Shown: positions 20,692 through 33,400 of the stretch, piece by piece
Layout of the letters: every line of letters begins with the position of its first letter
Position numbering within the stretch: the stretch's first letter is position 1
Assembly: GCA_022606425.2 (NCBI GenBank)
Contig: JAHDVF020000527.1
Location: forward strand, 930,001 to 994,000
DNA from: Lepidostoma basale
Taxonomy: Eukaryota > Arthropoda > Insecta > Trichoptera > Lepidostomatidae
Direction of reading: 5' to 3'
Length of the DNA stretch: 64,000 bases
The notes under the pieces: generated by a model
What the model was told of the DNA's origin: nothing
Database searches by the model: none
Seen by the model: the letters and a program-made list of their open reading frames with translations, nothing else
Translations under genes and position numbers: made by a program

Positions 20692-21159
20692 CAGTGATTC
20701 CCAAAGTGGTCTATATACACCCCCAGGGATCTACGACAACTTGCAAGGGGTCTACGACAATCGAAAAAAAAATTGGGGGTCAATGAGATATAAATGGGGG
20801 TCCACGAGATGGTTTAATTAAATTGAAGCCGAATATTGAAACAAAAAAAGGAATATCGAAATCGTTAGCAACCCTATTTCTTTAGCTCATTTGGGTAAAT
20901 CGGACGATCGAAAAAAAGGTCGCCAACAATTTTGGTCGTCCGATTTCCCAAAATGAAGTAAAAAAAAGGTTGCAAAAAGTTCGACAGGCAAATTTTCTTA
21001 AATGAGCCAAAACAAAAAACGGTCACCAACAAATTCTGGCGTTATCGTTTCGTTTCTTTTTGCACGGAAAAAAATACAATTTTAGGAAAGCAAGAGGTCT
21101 ATACAAAATAGAAGAAATAGGCAAGGGGTCTACGTGACTATAAAGTTTGGGAACCTCTG
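20692..21159. mobile_element. Non-autonomous hAT element, 468 bp, with 8 bp target-site duplication
   Basis: The ends cagtgattcccaaagt and the complement of cagaggttcccaaacttt are typical hAT terminal repeats. The 8 bp direct repeat gtctattg flanks it exactly (20684-20691 and 21160-21167). No transposase; the interior has an inverted block (aatcggacgatcg ... ggtcgtccgattt). Confidence 0.82.
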
Positions 21160-21239
21160 GTCTATTGTATTAATTAGAAAAAACTTTTTTTTTATTTCAG
21201 ACAAATGGGTATCTCTAGGCTTATTGATGGTTGAGGTAT

Positions 21240-21930
21240 TAGTTTTTTAAAACTCCATATTAATCAATAATAGTAAACACGATTGTTTGTTGGTTTTACT
21301 GGGATTTAATTTATATAAAAGGCAAAAGAAGGATGAAAGTAGAATAAATGCAGTAGAAATGAGATCTCTTAGACGAATGTATATATACTCTGTGTATGAA
21401 AGAGTGTCGAATGAAAATATAAGAAGTGAATGCGGTGCAAATGATGGTGTTATGAACAAAATAATGAAAGGATAATTAAGATGGTTTGGACATATGGAAA
21501 GAAAGAATGGTAAAAAAAAAATATGTTAACGATATAAATGCAACTAGAAATATAGGAAGATCAAGGAAACTGTGGCACGATCAAATAAATCAAATATTGA
21601 ATGTCGGCCATGTGAGGAGTCAGAGAAATCGACGCGCGTGCATGACACGATGTATGAATGTTAAGGGAGTGAGAGATATATGTCAGGAAAGAAAAGTGTG
21701 GCAGTCCATTCTTTCTGCCTACCTCTTCGGGGAGACGGCGTGATGGTTAGTTAGTTAGTTAAATTATATAAATTGTGACAAATTTGTTTCGCCTTGCGAG
21801 AGCATTGTCAAACTCCAGGCAGTTTGGGAATGCCCTCGCAAGGCGAAACAAATTTGTCACAATTTATATAGCTTATATAAATTAAATCCAAGTAAAACCA
21901 CTAAACAATCGTCTTTACTCTTATTGATCT
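21240..21930 (-). mobile_element. Family 3 palindromic element split by a LINE
   Basis: Left part 21240-21310 and right part 21768-21930 together match 8358-8580. The insertion left a short duplication around ttatataaa. Both arms keep the core U3-U4-G-...-A8-A9 (TTGACAA on -, TTGGGAA on +), GAA and the AAATTT stem III. Confidence 0.65.
21318..21767 (+). pseudogene. TTAG-tailed LINE, RT tail
   Basis: Encodes QKKDESRINAVEMRSLRRMY, ... SECGANDGVMNKIMKG, stop/frameshift near 21475, then QINQILNVGHVRSQRNRRAC to LSAYLFGETA. Ends gatggttagttagttagtt. Nested in the family 3 palindrome. Confidence 0.75.
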
Positions 21931-22095
21931 CTAGGATTCCCTATATTGCACTACATAATCAGCCTCACGGGACTCATCCTCGTGGAAGACTTCCTAAAGA
22001 TGGAAGGACACCTCGGAATCCACCTCATAGGAGGAGAAAGCCTCTGGAGAACATACCACATAGGTCTACAGCAAGAAAAGAAGAAGAAGACATCG
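21930..22095 (+). mobile_element. LINE RT tail fragment
   Basis: SRIPYIALHNQPHGTHPRGR matches the 24845-25165 copy; frameshifted after that; ends aagaagaagac. Confidence 0.5.
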
Positions 22096-22296
22096 TTTTT
22101 AACTTAATGTCTGTTCTTACTTTTCATCCCATGGACTCCCTTATAAAATAGGAGAACAGTATATGGCACTATATTGCCTCATGAAATTATTCACATTTCA
22201 AGACCATACACATTGAATATTTCACTTTCCTACTTATCACACCAATTACGCTCAAAGGACGACTGTGTACTAGGTATGTTAGGTGAGTTAGGTAAT

Positions 22297-22495
22297 TAAC
22301 GACCTTTGTGGCCGAGTGATTAACGACCTTTCTGCCACCCCGAAGGTTCCGGGTTCGATTCCCGGCGAGGGCAGTGTGATTGACATACTGTCTTTGGTCT
22401 GGTGTAGAATTCACATGGCAATAAAATAGCGATAGATTAGCTACCTATCACATGTCACGAGAATCACTATGATAGCTATAATAATACCCTTTAAT
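22297..22495 (+). mobile_element. tRNA-derived SINE, copy 4
   Basis: The head has a small duplication (cgacctttgtgg / cgacctttctgc); intact B box ggttcgattccc; body and tail present. Confidence 0.78.
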
Positions 22496-22554
22496 TATAA
22501 TTACCAATTAAACATTAAAAAATAATACATAAATATTAAATACTGCTACATGAA

Positions 22555-22700
22555 GAGACTGAATGTCGACATAGTGCAAGACACGATTTACGAATGTTGA
22601 GGTAGCGAGAAAAGAATGTCAAAAAATAACAATGTGGCGGCCCATTATTTCTGCCTACCTTTTCGGAAAAAGGCGTAATTGTTAGTTAGTTAATATAAGA
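22555..22700 (+). mobile_element. TTAG-tailed LINE 3' end
   Basis: gaatgtcgacatagtgc through ggcgtaattgttagttagtt. Confidence 0.5.
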
Positions 22701-22704
22701 ATTA

Positions 22705-23260
22705 ATATCTCAAATAATGTTGTATTAAAAAATCTCACAATCGTAGGATACGCGCCATTCACCGCGTCTTAATAAGCGAGTCAGACCGCGTCTTAGTAGA
22801 ATCATACATTATTGATATGACGTAGGTACCAGGTGCCTACAAACTCTGCTGCTTGTGTACTTAATGGGAATATTCATTAATAGGTTGGCACTTGAGCGGT
22901 GTTGCAAACATCTTGAAACCAATTGCATTTCGATTACACTTCAACTTATAAATAAGCCATAGGTACTTATTTATACAATTAGTAAGAATCGCCTGCAAAT
23001 GGCTGGCGAGGTGTTTGTATAAATAAACTACAAAAAAAAATGTGCAATAATCTATAATATTATTATCTATTAGACTGCATAAAGGACTTTTTCAAAGAAA
23101 TTTTAAGATAACAACATTAATAAGGTCAGAATTTATAAGGACCTATCATGACGTATGCTGTGAAGACGCGGGCCGACACTGTACGAACAAAAGGTCTGCT
23201 CAGAATATCTGAGATTATTATTGTTATTGTTATAATTATTATTTTGTTGAATCGCTCTTT
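22705..23260. other. No gene recognised
   Basis: Contains a moderately GC-rich patch at 22745-22910 with repeated ccgcgtctta; no coding frame was recognised. Confidence 0.35.
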
Positions 23261-23263
23261 ACA

Positions 23264-23483
23264 TCATGACAGCGTGAGTCAAATCGATGTAAAGGGTATT
23301 ATAGCTATCATAATGAGTCTTATGACATGTGATAGGTAGCTTATCTATCGCCATTTTATTATCACGTGAATTCTACACCAGACCAAAGACAGTGTGAAGA
23401 TCACACTGCCCTCCCCGGGAATCGAACCCGGAACCTTCGGGGTGGCAGTCAATGCACTTACCACTCGGCCACGAAGGTCGTCA
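23264..23483 (-). mobile_element. tRNA-derived SINE, copy 5 (inverted)
   Basis: On - it begins acgaccttcgtggccgagtg, with A box and B box ggttcgattcccgg intact, and runs to the gatttgactcacgctg end. Confidence 0.8.
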
Positions 23484-23486
23484 AGA

Positions 23487-23715
23487 TGAAGGTCCTACGA
23501 TCCATTTTTGAAAAAACTGTCCGAGATCGTGTCCGTATCGCAGACATAAGAAAATCTTGCGAAATAGAGGATATCGTTCAGTGGAATAGATCCAGAAGAA
23601 TATACTGGAGGGACCATATAGCCAGAATGATAAGTGAGAGACTCGCATATACAGCCGCTTACGAAATCCCCTCCAAACACCGTCCACCTGGAAGACCGGT
23701 GAAACCGTGAACCGA
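23487..23715 (+). mobile_element. LINE RT tail fragment
   Basis: MKVLRSIFEKTVRDRVRIAD, RKSCEIEDIVQWNRSRRIYW, RDHIARMISERLAY, GRPVKP, stop. Confidence 0.6.
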
Positions 23716-23775
23716 AGACAGACATTTTCGTTCGTATTAATTAACTAGAACATTGTTTTTTTTCTGTAAAAGTTG

Positions 23776-24470
23776 TTAAGGTAATCAAATGATTTAACTG
23801 AAATCTCTTGATGGAAGTTCATTTTAAATAATAAATAAATAAAACGATGCTTTTTAACTACGAGTACTTAGACTCTTGTCTTTATTTCGACAGCGACGGT
23901 TTCGCCAGGCTCGCTGGCATCGACAGACTGGTGACACTATTTCAAACTGAGTCATTTCTCAGACTCAGTTTGCAATAGTCGTCACCTGAGAGTAAGAAGG
24001 TTCCAACTGACAAAAGTGAAAAGCTGAGAAAAATGAAGTCAAAGTTTTGTTGGTTTCGGGTGTGTATCTTGGAATAAAAGGGTTTTATTCCAATTTCCAG
24101 AGATTCTTTTACTGAGAAACGTGTAAATTTTGTCTGGCAACAGTTGGAATAATAAAGTTCTAAGTTTAAATGAATTCTTCATTAGTGAATCGTGTGTTTT
24201 GAATGATCCGATGAAACTTGATTCTATTCGTAACATCAAAATGACGATACTATTACATGTTTTTTTTAATTGTACGTATAGATAAGGTTAGTAAGAACCC
24301 TTTTCACGAAAAAAATCCAAATGTGAAATTTTGTTAGTTGGAACCCTCTTACTCTCAGGTGACGTAGGTCACCAGTCTGTCGATGCCAGCGAGCCTGGGG
24401 AAACCGGTCGCTGTCAAAATAATGACAAAAGTGGAAGTAGTTCAAAAGCATCGTTTTATTTAATTTTTAT
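23776..24470 (-). mobile_element. Palindromic family 6 element with a distinct interior
   Basis: The left end is the complement of the MNFHQEISVKSFDY start. The right end is aagcatcgttttatttaa. Outer arms carry ribozyme-like cores. A second inverted pair lies inside (cctgagagtaagaaggttcc near 23976 and its complement near 24345). A 66-codon minus frame (24239-24039) of unknown product sits in the centre. Confidence 0.62.
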
Positions 24471-24844
24471 GAAAAATTAATGTTTTAATTCAGGAAAAAT
24501 TTACAAATAAAAATGCATACACTCATTTAATGTGGTTTTATATTACAACAACTAATAAAATTCTAACCTTTACTTGAATAAAATTAATAATCTGCAAGAT
24601 GTCAGTTGCTCACATTCCTTCATGACGCCCACGCGTGACAGTAAAAATCATCTCCTCGAAGTAATATTTGCCATGCAGAAGATTTAAATGTGTATAATTA
24701 TTTCCTGAAATACATACAGCGCAATCCTCGCTAACAAAACTAGTTATCCGTGATTTAAATATAATTGTGACACGATTTGTATAAAACATATATACCTTGT
24801 TAAATATCATCTTCTCCACTCGATCATACAAACAGCATCAATTG

Positions 24845-25165
24845 TTTTATCTTCTTCTTCTTCTTCTTCCTTATTGTAGACCTATGTGGTCTGTTCTCCA
24901 GAGAGTTGCTCCTCCTGTGAGGTAGATTCCCAGCTGTCCTTCCATATTTTAGGAGGTCTTCCACGAGGACGAGTCCCATGAGGTCGATTATGCAATGCAA
25001 TATAGGGAATTCTGGTGGGGTCCATTCTTTGAACATGACCATACCAGTCCCTTTTTCGCTGTCTGCTCCATCTTATAATATCCTCAACCTCACATATCTC
25101 TCTTATTCTGGTGTTCCTCACGCGATCCCTCAGTGTCTTGCCTGCTATCGTCCTCAGTGTCTAAT
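24845..25165 (-). mobile_element. LINE RT tail with AAG-run 3' end
   Basis: Minus frame: KTLRDRVRNTRIREICEVED, RQRKRDWYGHVQRMDPTRIP, YIALHNRPHGTRPRGRPPKI; 3' end (gaa)n at 24848-24868. Confidence 0.7.
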
Positions 25166-25299
25166 TGTTTTATGATTATCATAATTATCTTATTCAAAGA
25201 CAAAATATGTTATAATATTTCTTATTAATTTTGCCCTCTACTATTGATTTAAATCCTCGGTGTTAGTATCTATTTTTTTTTATAATATATAGTAATAAT

Positions 25300-25645
25300 A
25301 ATATTGGCCAACAATTCCCTATCAACTTTGGCTCTCTGGAGAACGTTTATTTTGCTGACCATATCGGTCCAAGGTATGTGCAATATGTTGCGATGCAGCC
25401 ACATTCAAACACTTGCAGTATATGATACCAATTTTTAAGGTCCATGATTCAACACAATACAAAAGTATAGGGCCAGACGTAACATTTGACCATTAAAAAT
25501 AATATATGCCCCCTTGCTCTGCTATAACTATGGGGAACGTATAGATTTAGTTCTCTCAGTATTCCTGGATTGTAAATACCTCCGGATAATAGTTTAAAAA
25601 AATGCATCCCTAGAAAGATCATTCGACGAGTTTCTAGCAAATGCA
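25300..25645 (-). mobile_element. Broken LINE RT C-terminus
   Basis: Minus pieces: MWLHRNILHIPWTDMVSKIN and VLQRAKVDRELLANI, the W-T-D tail seen also at 33103-33438. Confidence 0.5.
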
Positions 25646-25659
25646 ATATGCAATGGTAA

Positions 25660-26550
25660 GTATTATTTTTTTAAAGCAGCTACTTTGCCGTTTATGGGTG
25701 CAATAAAATAAATAAATATTGATACCTGCTATAACTAAGCAAGTTTGAAGGTTTTAATATTTTGTAATAGCATGTATGGACTATGTTCACGCATTGCGCA
25801 AGTTTCACATGATTCTAAAAATAATTATCTATAGAATTTCTATGATATTAATAATAATTCTCGCACTCGTCCACACCAAAATTCATTGTTTTTAATACTG
25901 TACTATGTAAAATTCAAAGGTCGTCGTGTGAGGTTATTCATTTCTCACGTTTACGAAAAAACGTTCGCGAACGAGCTGTCTAAAAAATTGAGAAGAATGA
26001 CTTTTGATGTTCTGTTATTAAGTCGATTCCAAAGTCTAACCCGTAATTAAATGGTTCTCGGATGGGAGACCTCTGTTTTTCATTAACATAACTTCACGAC
26101 TTGTTCCGAGAATCATATAGATCAAATGCTTATTATTTTTAATATGGGTTTTACTTGGTCCAATGGCGCCTCGTGTGTTCAATCAAGTTTTCCGATACCA
26201 GATAAAAATAATTGATAATCATAAATTTTATCTTCTTCTTCGTTACCCTGCCCCTCTATCCCAATACATGTGTACATATTTTCAAGTATTGTTAATTTAT
26301 CTCTAATTTTCGAAACAATATTAATTATATGCTCAATAATATTTATATTACATTTATTTCATTCGATAAGTGAATGTATAATTTATACCGTATTTCGTTT
26401 ATAATAAACAATTTGTACTAACTATAAAAATCTTTAAACTGTCAGTATTCCTATATTCTACAATTAAATTCATCGTTATTCGTTAGCTTTTTAAAATTGA
26501 TCGCCAATATCATATAATTTTTTTTTAAGTATTATTTATAATTAAAACTG
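25660..26550. other. No gene recognised
   Basis: AT-rich. A short 5S-like motif near 26060 was considered and rejected. Confidence 0.4.
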
Positions 26551-26554
26551 ACTA

Positions 26555-26745
26555 AGGATTCGATAAAGTCTTCCACTGCGCTCTGTCTTCTGCAGTCGTC
26601 TTCTACTCAACATATGAGATGCAGTTCATTCCCTCGCACACGTGTTTCAGATATTCCCTTCGGAGATGCCCTCTATAATTTGTTCCCCGAACCATACCCT
26701 CTATTATGTCATCCAGGAGACCCTCATGGCGTTCTATGTTCTATA
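26555..26745 (-). mobile_element. LINE RT tail fragment
   Basis: Minus frame: ERHEGLLDDIIEGMVRGTNY, RGHLRREYLKHVCEGMNCIS. Lies just upstream of the torso-like coding exon. Confidence 0.5.
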
Positions 26746-26792
26746 TTCAAAAACGGTTCGTTGATTTAAAATACCATTTTACTTTGTTTCAG

Positions 26793-27462
26793 ATCGAGCG
26801 AAACATCGCTGTCATCAACGATGTGGAACTTCGCCTCAGCAACTATAGCCATCTGCTTGGTTGCTGCTGCGACCTCTCAAGATCTCGAGTCGGAACTGGG
26901 TCTTGGCAAAGCCATCAACATCTTCAGCAGATACGGCTACCTCAGCATATGCATGAGAGTTGTGCCGAGGAACGATACAGAGGCCTGGATCTTCAGGGAG
27001 CCCACGGTCAGCGTCTTCAAAAACATAGACTACCTGGAGGAGACGCCAGACAATGAGATACAAACAAGGCAAAGGGTTTTCGAGGGAGACTTTCATATGG
27101 AATTCTGCGATAACCTGAAGCAGCTTCTGCAGGCGTACTTCAGAGACTTCAATATTGAAAAATTGGACAAGCCGTGGAGAGCTTTCACGGCGGGGTGGCC
27201 CGTCGATGTCATGGCTAGAAATTTAGGAATCAATTCCTCCTTTGTATTGGGCGACCATTGCTACGTGCTTGTGAGGGTGGCGAGATACAGGGAGTCAGCG
27301 CGGATGAGAGATTTGCCCGTCAATGTTGGCGTGGAAGATGTTGTGGCAGAAGCAATTAATAAAGCGGGAGATGGATCTGATTCGGAAAGTTTAGCTGAAT
27401 TTATTAAAAAATATGGAACGCATTACATCGCTTCATACGTCACTGGAAACGCTCTTTATCAG
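26793..27462 (+). CDS. tsl: torso-like exon with start codon
   Basis: The acceptor tttgtttcag ends at 26792, 28 nt of 5' UTR follow, and the ATG is at 26821. The exon encodes 214 residues: signal peptide, then the N-terminal half of the MACPF domain with Cys residues in LSICMRV, FCDNL and DHCYV. The donor is gtcagt at 27463, after CTT TAT CAG (phase 0); it is a weak donor, and the open frame runs 5 codons past it to TAG. Confidence 0.85.
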
Positions 27463-30400
27463 GTCAGTATTCAGGATTAGATTAAATCTCTTTTGAAAAA
27501 CATTGTAATTTCACAAAACTTTTTTCGATTTTCACAAACATGTTTCGAACTTAACTCGTCGCTTCTAAATGTAAAAATTAATCTACAACAGAAGTTTTTT
27601 TATTTTTTTATTTTTTTAAAAAAAAAAGACAAATACCAAGGATTTAAATCAATGATATTAGAATTTATTAGTACAATCTTCAATGTGAGCAAAAAATAGC
27701 TCATTATTAGGAAGAAGGAATCTGGTCGTGTCCAGGCTTGAACCCAAGTCCCCTGGATCAGGAGCCAAGCGTTCTATCCCCTAGACCACCACCCGATTGA
27801 TGGCTAATATAGAATAAAATATTGATTCAACTTAATATCATAAAGATAAAGGCGTTGAAATTTTGCATGTTAATTATAGAAATATAACTTTGCGCAATCT
27901 CGACATTTTAGAAATTAAAAAAGCATTTAAAAATAATTTTTTTTTAATAAATAATCAAATAAATTTAACGTCAAGTCAAATCTTTGATTTATTTCCTTTG
28001 TTGTATTATTTTAAAATTTAAATTGAATCATAATATTTGTTATAACAAAAATATAAACGTTCCAAATGAAATCTTTATAACATCTGTCAGATCATGTAAA
28101 TGATTTTATAATATTTTAAATGTGTATCTTAAATTGTAAATGAAACACTTGTTTTTCACCACTTTCAAGTGGTGAAAAACAAGTGTTTCGTTTACAATTT
28201 AATCATGTCCTACCACAAAGTGAATGCCGAAACAATAAATAACATAATGTGTATCTTTATAATATGTATCACTGAAGAAGGACTGGTTCTCCGAAACATT
28301 TCTATGTATTTTATTTTATTTTAATGTAAGTGTTGTATATACAAAGTACATAAAAAAGAAAAAGAGAAATAAAACTTAATATAGTTCTTTATATTAAGTT
28401 AAAATCCACAAACAATAAACAATATGCTTATAAACAACAATGATTATTTCCGTATTTTTCGAACCATGAGACGCACTTTTTTACTCTGAAAATGCAACCG
28501 AAGATAGCGATGCGTCTTATGGTCCGATGCGTCTTATCGTCGAAAACATTTTTATTTTTCTAAAAATTTAGGGGTGCGTTTTATGGTCCGCAAAATACGG
28601 TAATTCTGCATCAAAAGCTAAATAAAATTAAAATTCGTATAGTATCGAAACCGGTGAGTGGTTGAAATAGAAAAAAACTACACATCAAAATAAAGTTTTC
28701 GAACTATTTTTTTAGAAAATCTTGCTGCTAATGCTTTCTTCTATTTTCGCCATCACTCTTTGATTTTTAATTCAATTCATATATTAATTTAATTTATTAT
28801 TTTGTAACAATAACAAAAGCTATATGTTTATCTTATCAGATTATTCATATTTAATTAATAATTAAATAAAACGATGTTTTTTTAACTACTTCCACTTTTG
28901 ACTTTATTTAGACAGTAACCGGTTTCGCCAGGCTCGCTGGCATCGACAGACTGGTTAAAAAAACATCGTTTTATTTAATTATTATTTAAAATGAACTTCC
29001 ATCAAGAGATATTAGTAAAATAATTTGATTATCTTATTCATTTTTGTCTTAAAACATAAACAATATAAATAAATGTTTTTCTTTTACATTCGCCATCACT
29101 TTATGTTATAGATTCATATTTCAATAATTTTTTGAAGACATTCACCATATTTTCACGACACTTTTTTGCACTTTTACTAACATGATTCGTGCCACAGATA
29201 CCCTTCCTCAGTATAGAAATTTCTTCACTGAAAAAAAAAAGAATTCGTTTCAGATACTTTTAAAAGAACTATTTAACTAACTAACTAACTAACTAACCAT
29301 CACGCCGTCTCCCCGAAGGGGTAGGCAGAAAGAATGGACTGCCACACTTTTCTTTCCTGACGTATTACTCTCGCTTCCTCAACATTCATACATCGTGTCA
29401 TGCACGCGCGTCGATTTCTCTGACTCATCACATGGCCGACATTCAATATTGGATTTATTTGATCGTGCCACGTTTTCCTCGGTCTTCCTCTATTTCTGGT
29501 TCCATTTACATTATTAACATATAATTTAAAGAACTATTTTCTATTTTAAAATAATTTATACAATCTATTTTCTATAGTTTTAAGATTTTTTTTTTAAATC
29601 AAGGCAAGAGTTACTGTACACATGCATCAAATTCTTGTTTATAGCACACTCATAAAACTTCCCAAGCCCCTACATTATTCTAAGAAATAATCACGGGAGT
29701 TTTAACAATTAGATTCAAATGCTAACGATTAACACAAGATTTGATCACCTTTTCAGAATGTGAATAATTTCCGATAAACGGTCATCCGTGAGACGTAATT
29801 ATTATCCCCAACGCCAATAACCAATCATCCATTTTGTACTGACAACACGAATGATTTACAAGCTGACGTGTTCATTATCAATCTTCGTGTACTCAAAACA
29901 TTGAAGGTCAGAATGGGTAATTTTTCATTTGGAATTCCATCTGAAATGCAATTTAGCTTCTTGCGTAATAGTACCTAAAGAACACCGTAATAAGAAACGT
30001 TTTTTTTTATTAATATTTTAATACACTTTTTCGCTAACTTACTAACTAACATAAAATCACGTTGTTTATTCAAACAGGTAGGCAAATAGGTTGGACCGCC
30101 ACAATATTCTGACATTCACACAGTTTGTCATCTTCCACACTCGTGCAGGGTGTCGTAGATATTTTTATAAGATTTAAAATACTGTTAAAACTATAATGAT
30201 TCTACAACAAAAAGATTTTTTTTTAAATAGATACTACCGATGTTATTCATGTGTATGAAAAAACGATAGTTTTCAAGGAGTTTTATTATAATATTTATTT
30301 ATGACATGTTTCGCCCTTCTAAGGCATTATCAAATGTCTTTGTTATCAAACAAAGACATTTGATAATGCCTTAGAAGGGCGAAACATGTCATACATAAAT

Positions 30401-33400
30401 ATTATAATAAAACTCCTTGAAAACTATCGTTTTTCATACATATTAATAATTTTATATGGAGTTTTACATCGTTGTTAAAGAAACAATAAAAAAAACTACC
30501 GATGTTATTGTAATTTATTAGGCACATTTAATTTTGGTGGTAAGAAATAAACTATATGGAACAGTTTAACATTTAGGACAAATAGTTACGTAAAACTACG
30601 ATGTAATATTGATCAATGCTTCATGTTTTATAGAAGTATTTTTTTAGAGTGACATATATTGTCTTGCTTGACCGATAGGGTCAGTAATACAGACGTACTA
30701 CAGAGAGCTGTTGTCGAGTGAGAAAATTAGTAAGGTCTCATATAAGGGGAGAAAAATACCACCTCCTTCGACTTATATTAATGAGTAAAGTGGAGGGACG
30801 TTGGGGAGTTGGTAGAAGACAGTTGTCCTGGCAGTTGCGGAACATAAAAGAATGGACAGGAATTACAAGAGTTCAGAACCTGTTCCAAATGGCACAGGAC
30901 AGAGATATTATTGCTGCAGTGATCTACAACGTTGGGGGGACCTGACACGGCACCGAAAGAAAATGAAGAGCCTGTTTTATATTAAAAAAATGGAAAAAAC
31001 AATGGGAAACTACCACATTAGAAGCCCAGTGGCATCCCAAGAACCAGCAAAGATATTACCAATCCAACTAATATGATACTTTGGTTACTACTACAATAAG
31101 ATACAAATTTCGTAAGTATATAATTACAACTTTTGGACAACTCAAAGGATCAGTTTATCACGAATCATCGTGTGGTTGGTACAGAGGTTAATGTGCGTGC
31201 AGCCTAGCTGTAGTGTTCTTTCTTTTCATTTTCTGCATACAAGGATTATGCAATATCGGATTATTTCCACCACACGTTTTCTACATACTACACGTGAAAC
31301 AAGCAAACTTACACTAAAGCTGTTTTTGTAATTATATGGTACATCTTTTGGCGCGTTTAGTAGAGGATACATCAGAGTAGTGATGTTAGGAGTTCCACTA
31401 AAGAACACCAAGGAGTTTGTCTACCTCGGGACATGGTGCCTATCCGAAAGATATAAACGGAGAAAAGAGGCTTTTGAGATGTGGTCCTATAGAAGACTAT
31501 TAGGAATTTCTTGGAGATACCATATTACAAATGAGGAGGTTCTCCAAAGAATCTAAGGAGGAAGGCACCTGCTCAGGACCTTGTCCGAAAGGCGTGCAAG
31601 TTGAATCGGCCATGTAATACGACAAGAAGGTCTCTTGCATGCCATAATGGAGGGTGTGACCGAGGGGACAAACTCTAGGGGACCCCACGCCGAGAGTACC
31701 TGGGGGACCTGTTGGTGGACGTGCGGTGCTCATCATATGCAGATTTCAAATCAAATCAAATCATTTTATTTCATCAACAGACATTACAAAATTTATTTTT
31801 AAGGCATCTATTGAGAACAGGTAAAATAATATATTATATATAGTATACTACCAGAAACGCATAAGAGATGGTTCAACATTAGGAAGACAGGATACTCTCC
31901 AGAATTAAGAGTATTTGCCTTCTGAACGTACTTTCACTAACATGAAAGACGTCGATCTCCGAGGAGACCGCGTTCAGCAGACCAATTGCTCTTCCCACCG
32001 GTGTCACCAGAGGCAGATTGGTTCTGGCGGCCGGTAGGTAAAACAATCTGTGCTGTCGCTGTCGGAGATATCTATCGGGGACAAAAAGAGCCGCACAAGA
32101 CAGGGAAGAATGGAAGAGAAGAAAACAGGAAATTGGTGCAAATCAATCCCAGGATTGAAACCAGGGAGAGAGAGAGAGAGAGTAGAGGGTAAAGTCAAGA
32201 GCTGCGCACGCACCCTGTACGGAAATGCGACATGATGAAGTTAGTCATTAATGACTAACTCTCACGCCATCTCCCCGAAGGGGCAGGTAGAAATAATGGA
32301 CTCCCACACTTTTCTTTCCTGACATACTTCTCTCGATTTCTCAACATTCAAACATCGTGTCATGAACATGGCGTTTATATATAGCTGAATGATTTGCACA
32401 TGCGCGTTGGTTATACCCCTATCACGTTCACACACTGGGACCTCTACGAGTGAACTTAGTCAGTAAAATTAATTTAGTTTGTTTTATATCTTATGTATGG
32501 AAGCGGAGCTGGCAAAAAGAGGATGAAAGTAGAATAAATACAGTTGAAATGAGAGTTCTTAGACGAATGTGTAGAAAATCTGTGTATGATAGAGTGTCGA
32601 ATGAAAATATTAGAAGTGAATGCAGTGAAAATGAAAGTACTATGAACTGAGATGGTTTGGACAAATGGAAAGAATGAATGATAAAAAATGTGTAATGTTA
32701 ACGATGTAAACAGAACTATTATAGAAATAGAGAAAGACCGAGGAATTTCGGCCACTCGAGGAGTCGGAAAAATCGACATGCGTGCATGACACGATGTATG
32801 AATCATGAGGAAGCGAGAGAAGTATGTCAGGAAAGAACAGTGTGGCGGTCCATTATTTCTGCCTACCCTTTCGCTGAGACGGCGTGATGGTTATTTAGTT
32901 AGTTAGTTGAAGGTATTTATATATGACCCGGACATTGAAATAATATGCAGAATTGAAGTTACACGAGCTGCATTTGATAAAAGGATAACCTTATTTTCCA
33001 ACGATAACCTTAACTTGAAACTCCGACAAAGGATGATTAAGTGTTATATATGGTCTTTTCTACTATATGGCTGCGAGATCTGGACTCTAAAAGTGGAACC
33101 TGTTGGAGACGTTTGAGATGTGGATGTACCACAGAATGCTCCGTATACCGTGGACCGATAGGGTCAATAATGCAAACGTACTACAGAGAGCCAGAGTGAA
33201 AATTAGAAAGGTCTCATACTCGTATTTGGGTCATGTGCTAAGGGGACAAAAATACCGCCTCCTTCGACTGATATTAATGGGTATAGTGGAGGGACGTCGG
33301 GGAATTGGTAGAAGGCAGCTGTCCTGGCTGCGGGACATAAAAGACTGGACAGGAATTACAAGAATTCAGAACCTCTTCCAAGTGGCGCAGATCAGAAATG

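Larger units (their letters stand above)
30248..30494 (+). mobile_element. Intact palindromic element, family 7, with 15 bp target-site duplication
   Basis: The direct repeat actaccgatgttatt flanks it exactly (30233-30247 and 30495-30509). Arms of about 105 bp are nearly identical. The 3' end is the ATG frame MEFYIVVKETIKK. Both arms hold TTGATAA, T, stem II GCCTT/AGGGC, GAA, ACATGT, C: a hammerhead layout with U3 and A8. Confidence 0.78.

Noticed and set aside
24039..24239. 66-codon minus frame as a host gene
   Set aside because: It lies wholly inside a palindromic mobile element.
26040..26095. 5S rRNA-like motif (ggttctcggatgggagacc)
   Set aside because: Only about 30 bases resemble the 3' half of 5S rRNA and the remainder does not align; too little for an rRNA or 5S-derived SINE.
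27724..27797. Functional tRNA gene
   Set aside because: Eight-base anticodon loop and poor T stem; reported only as a tRNA-like relic.
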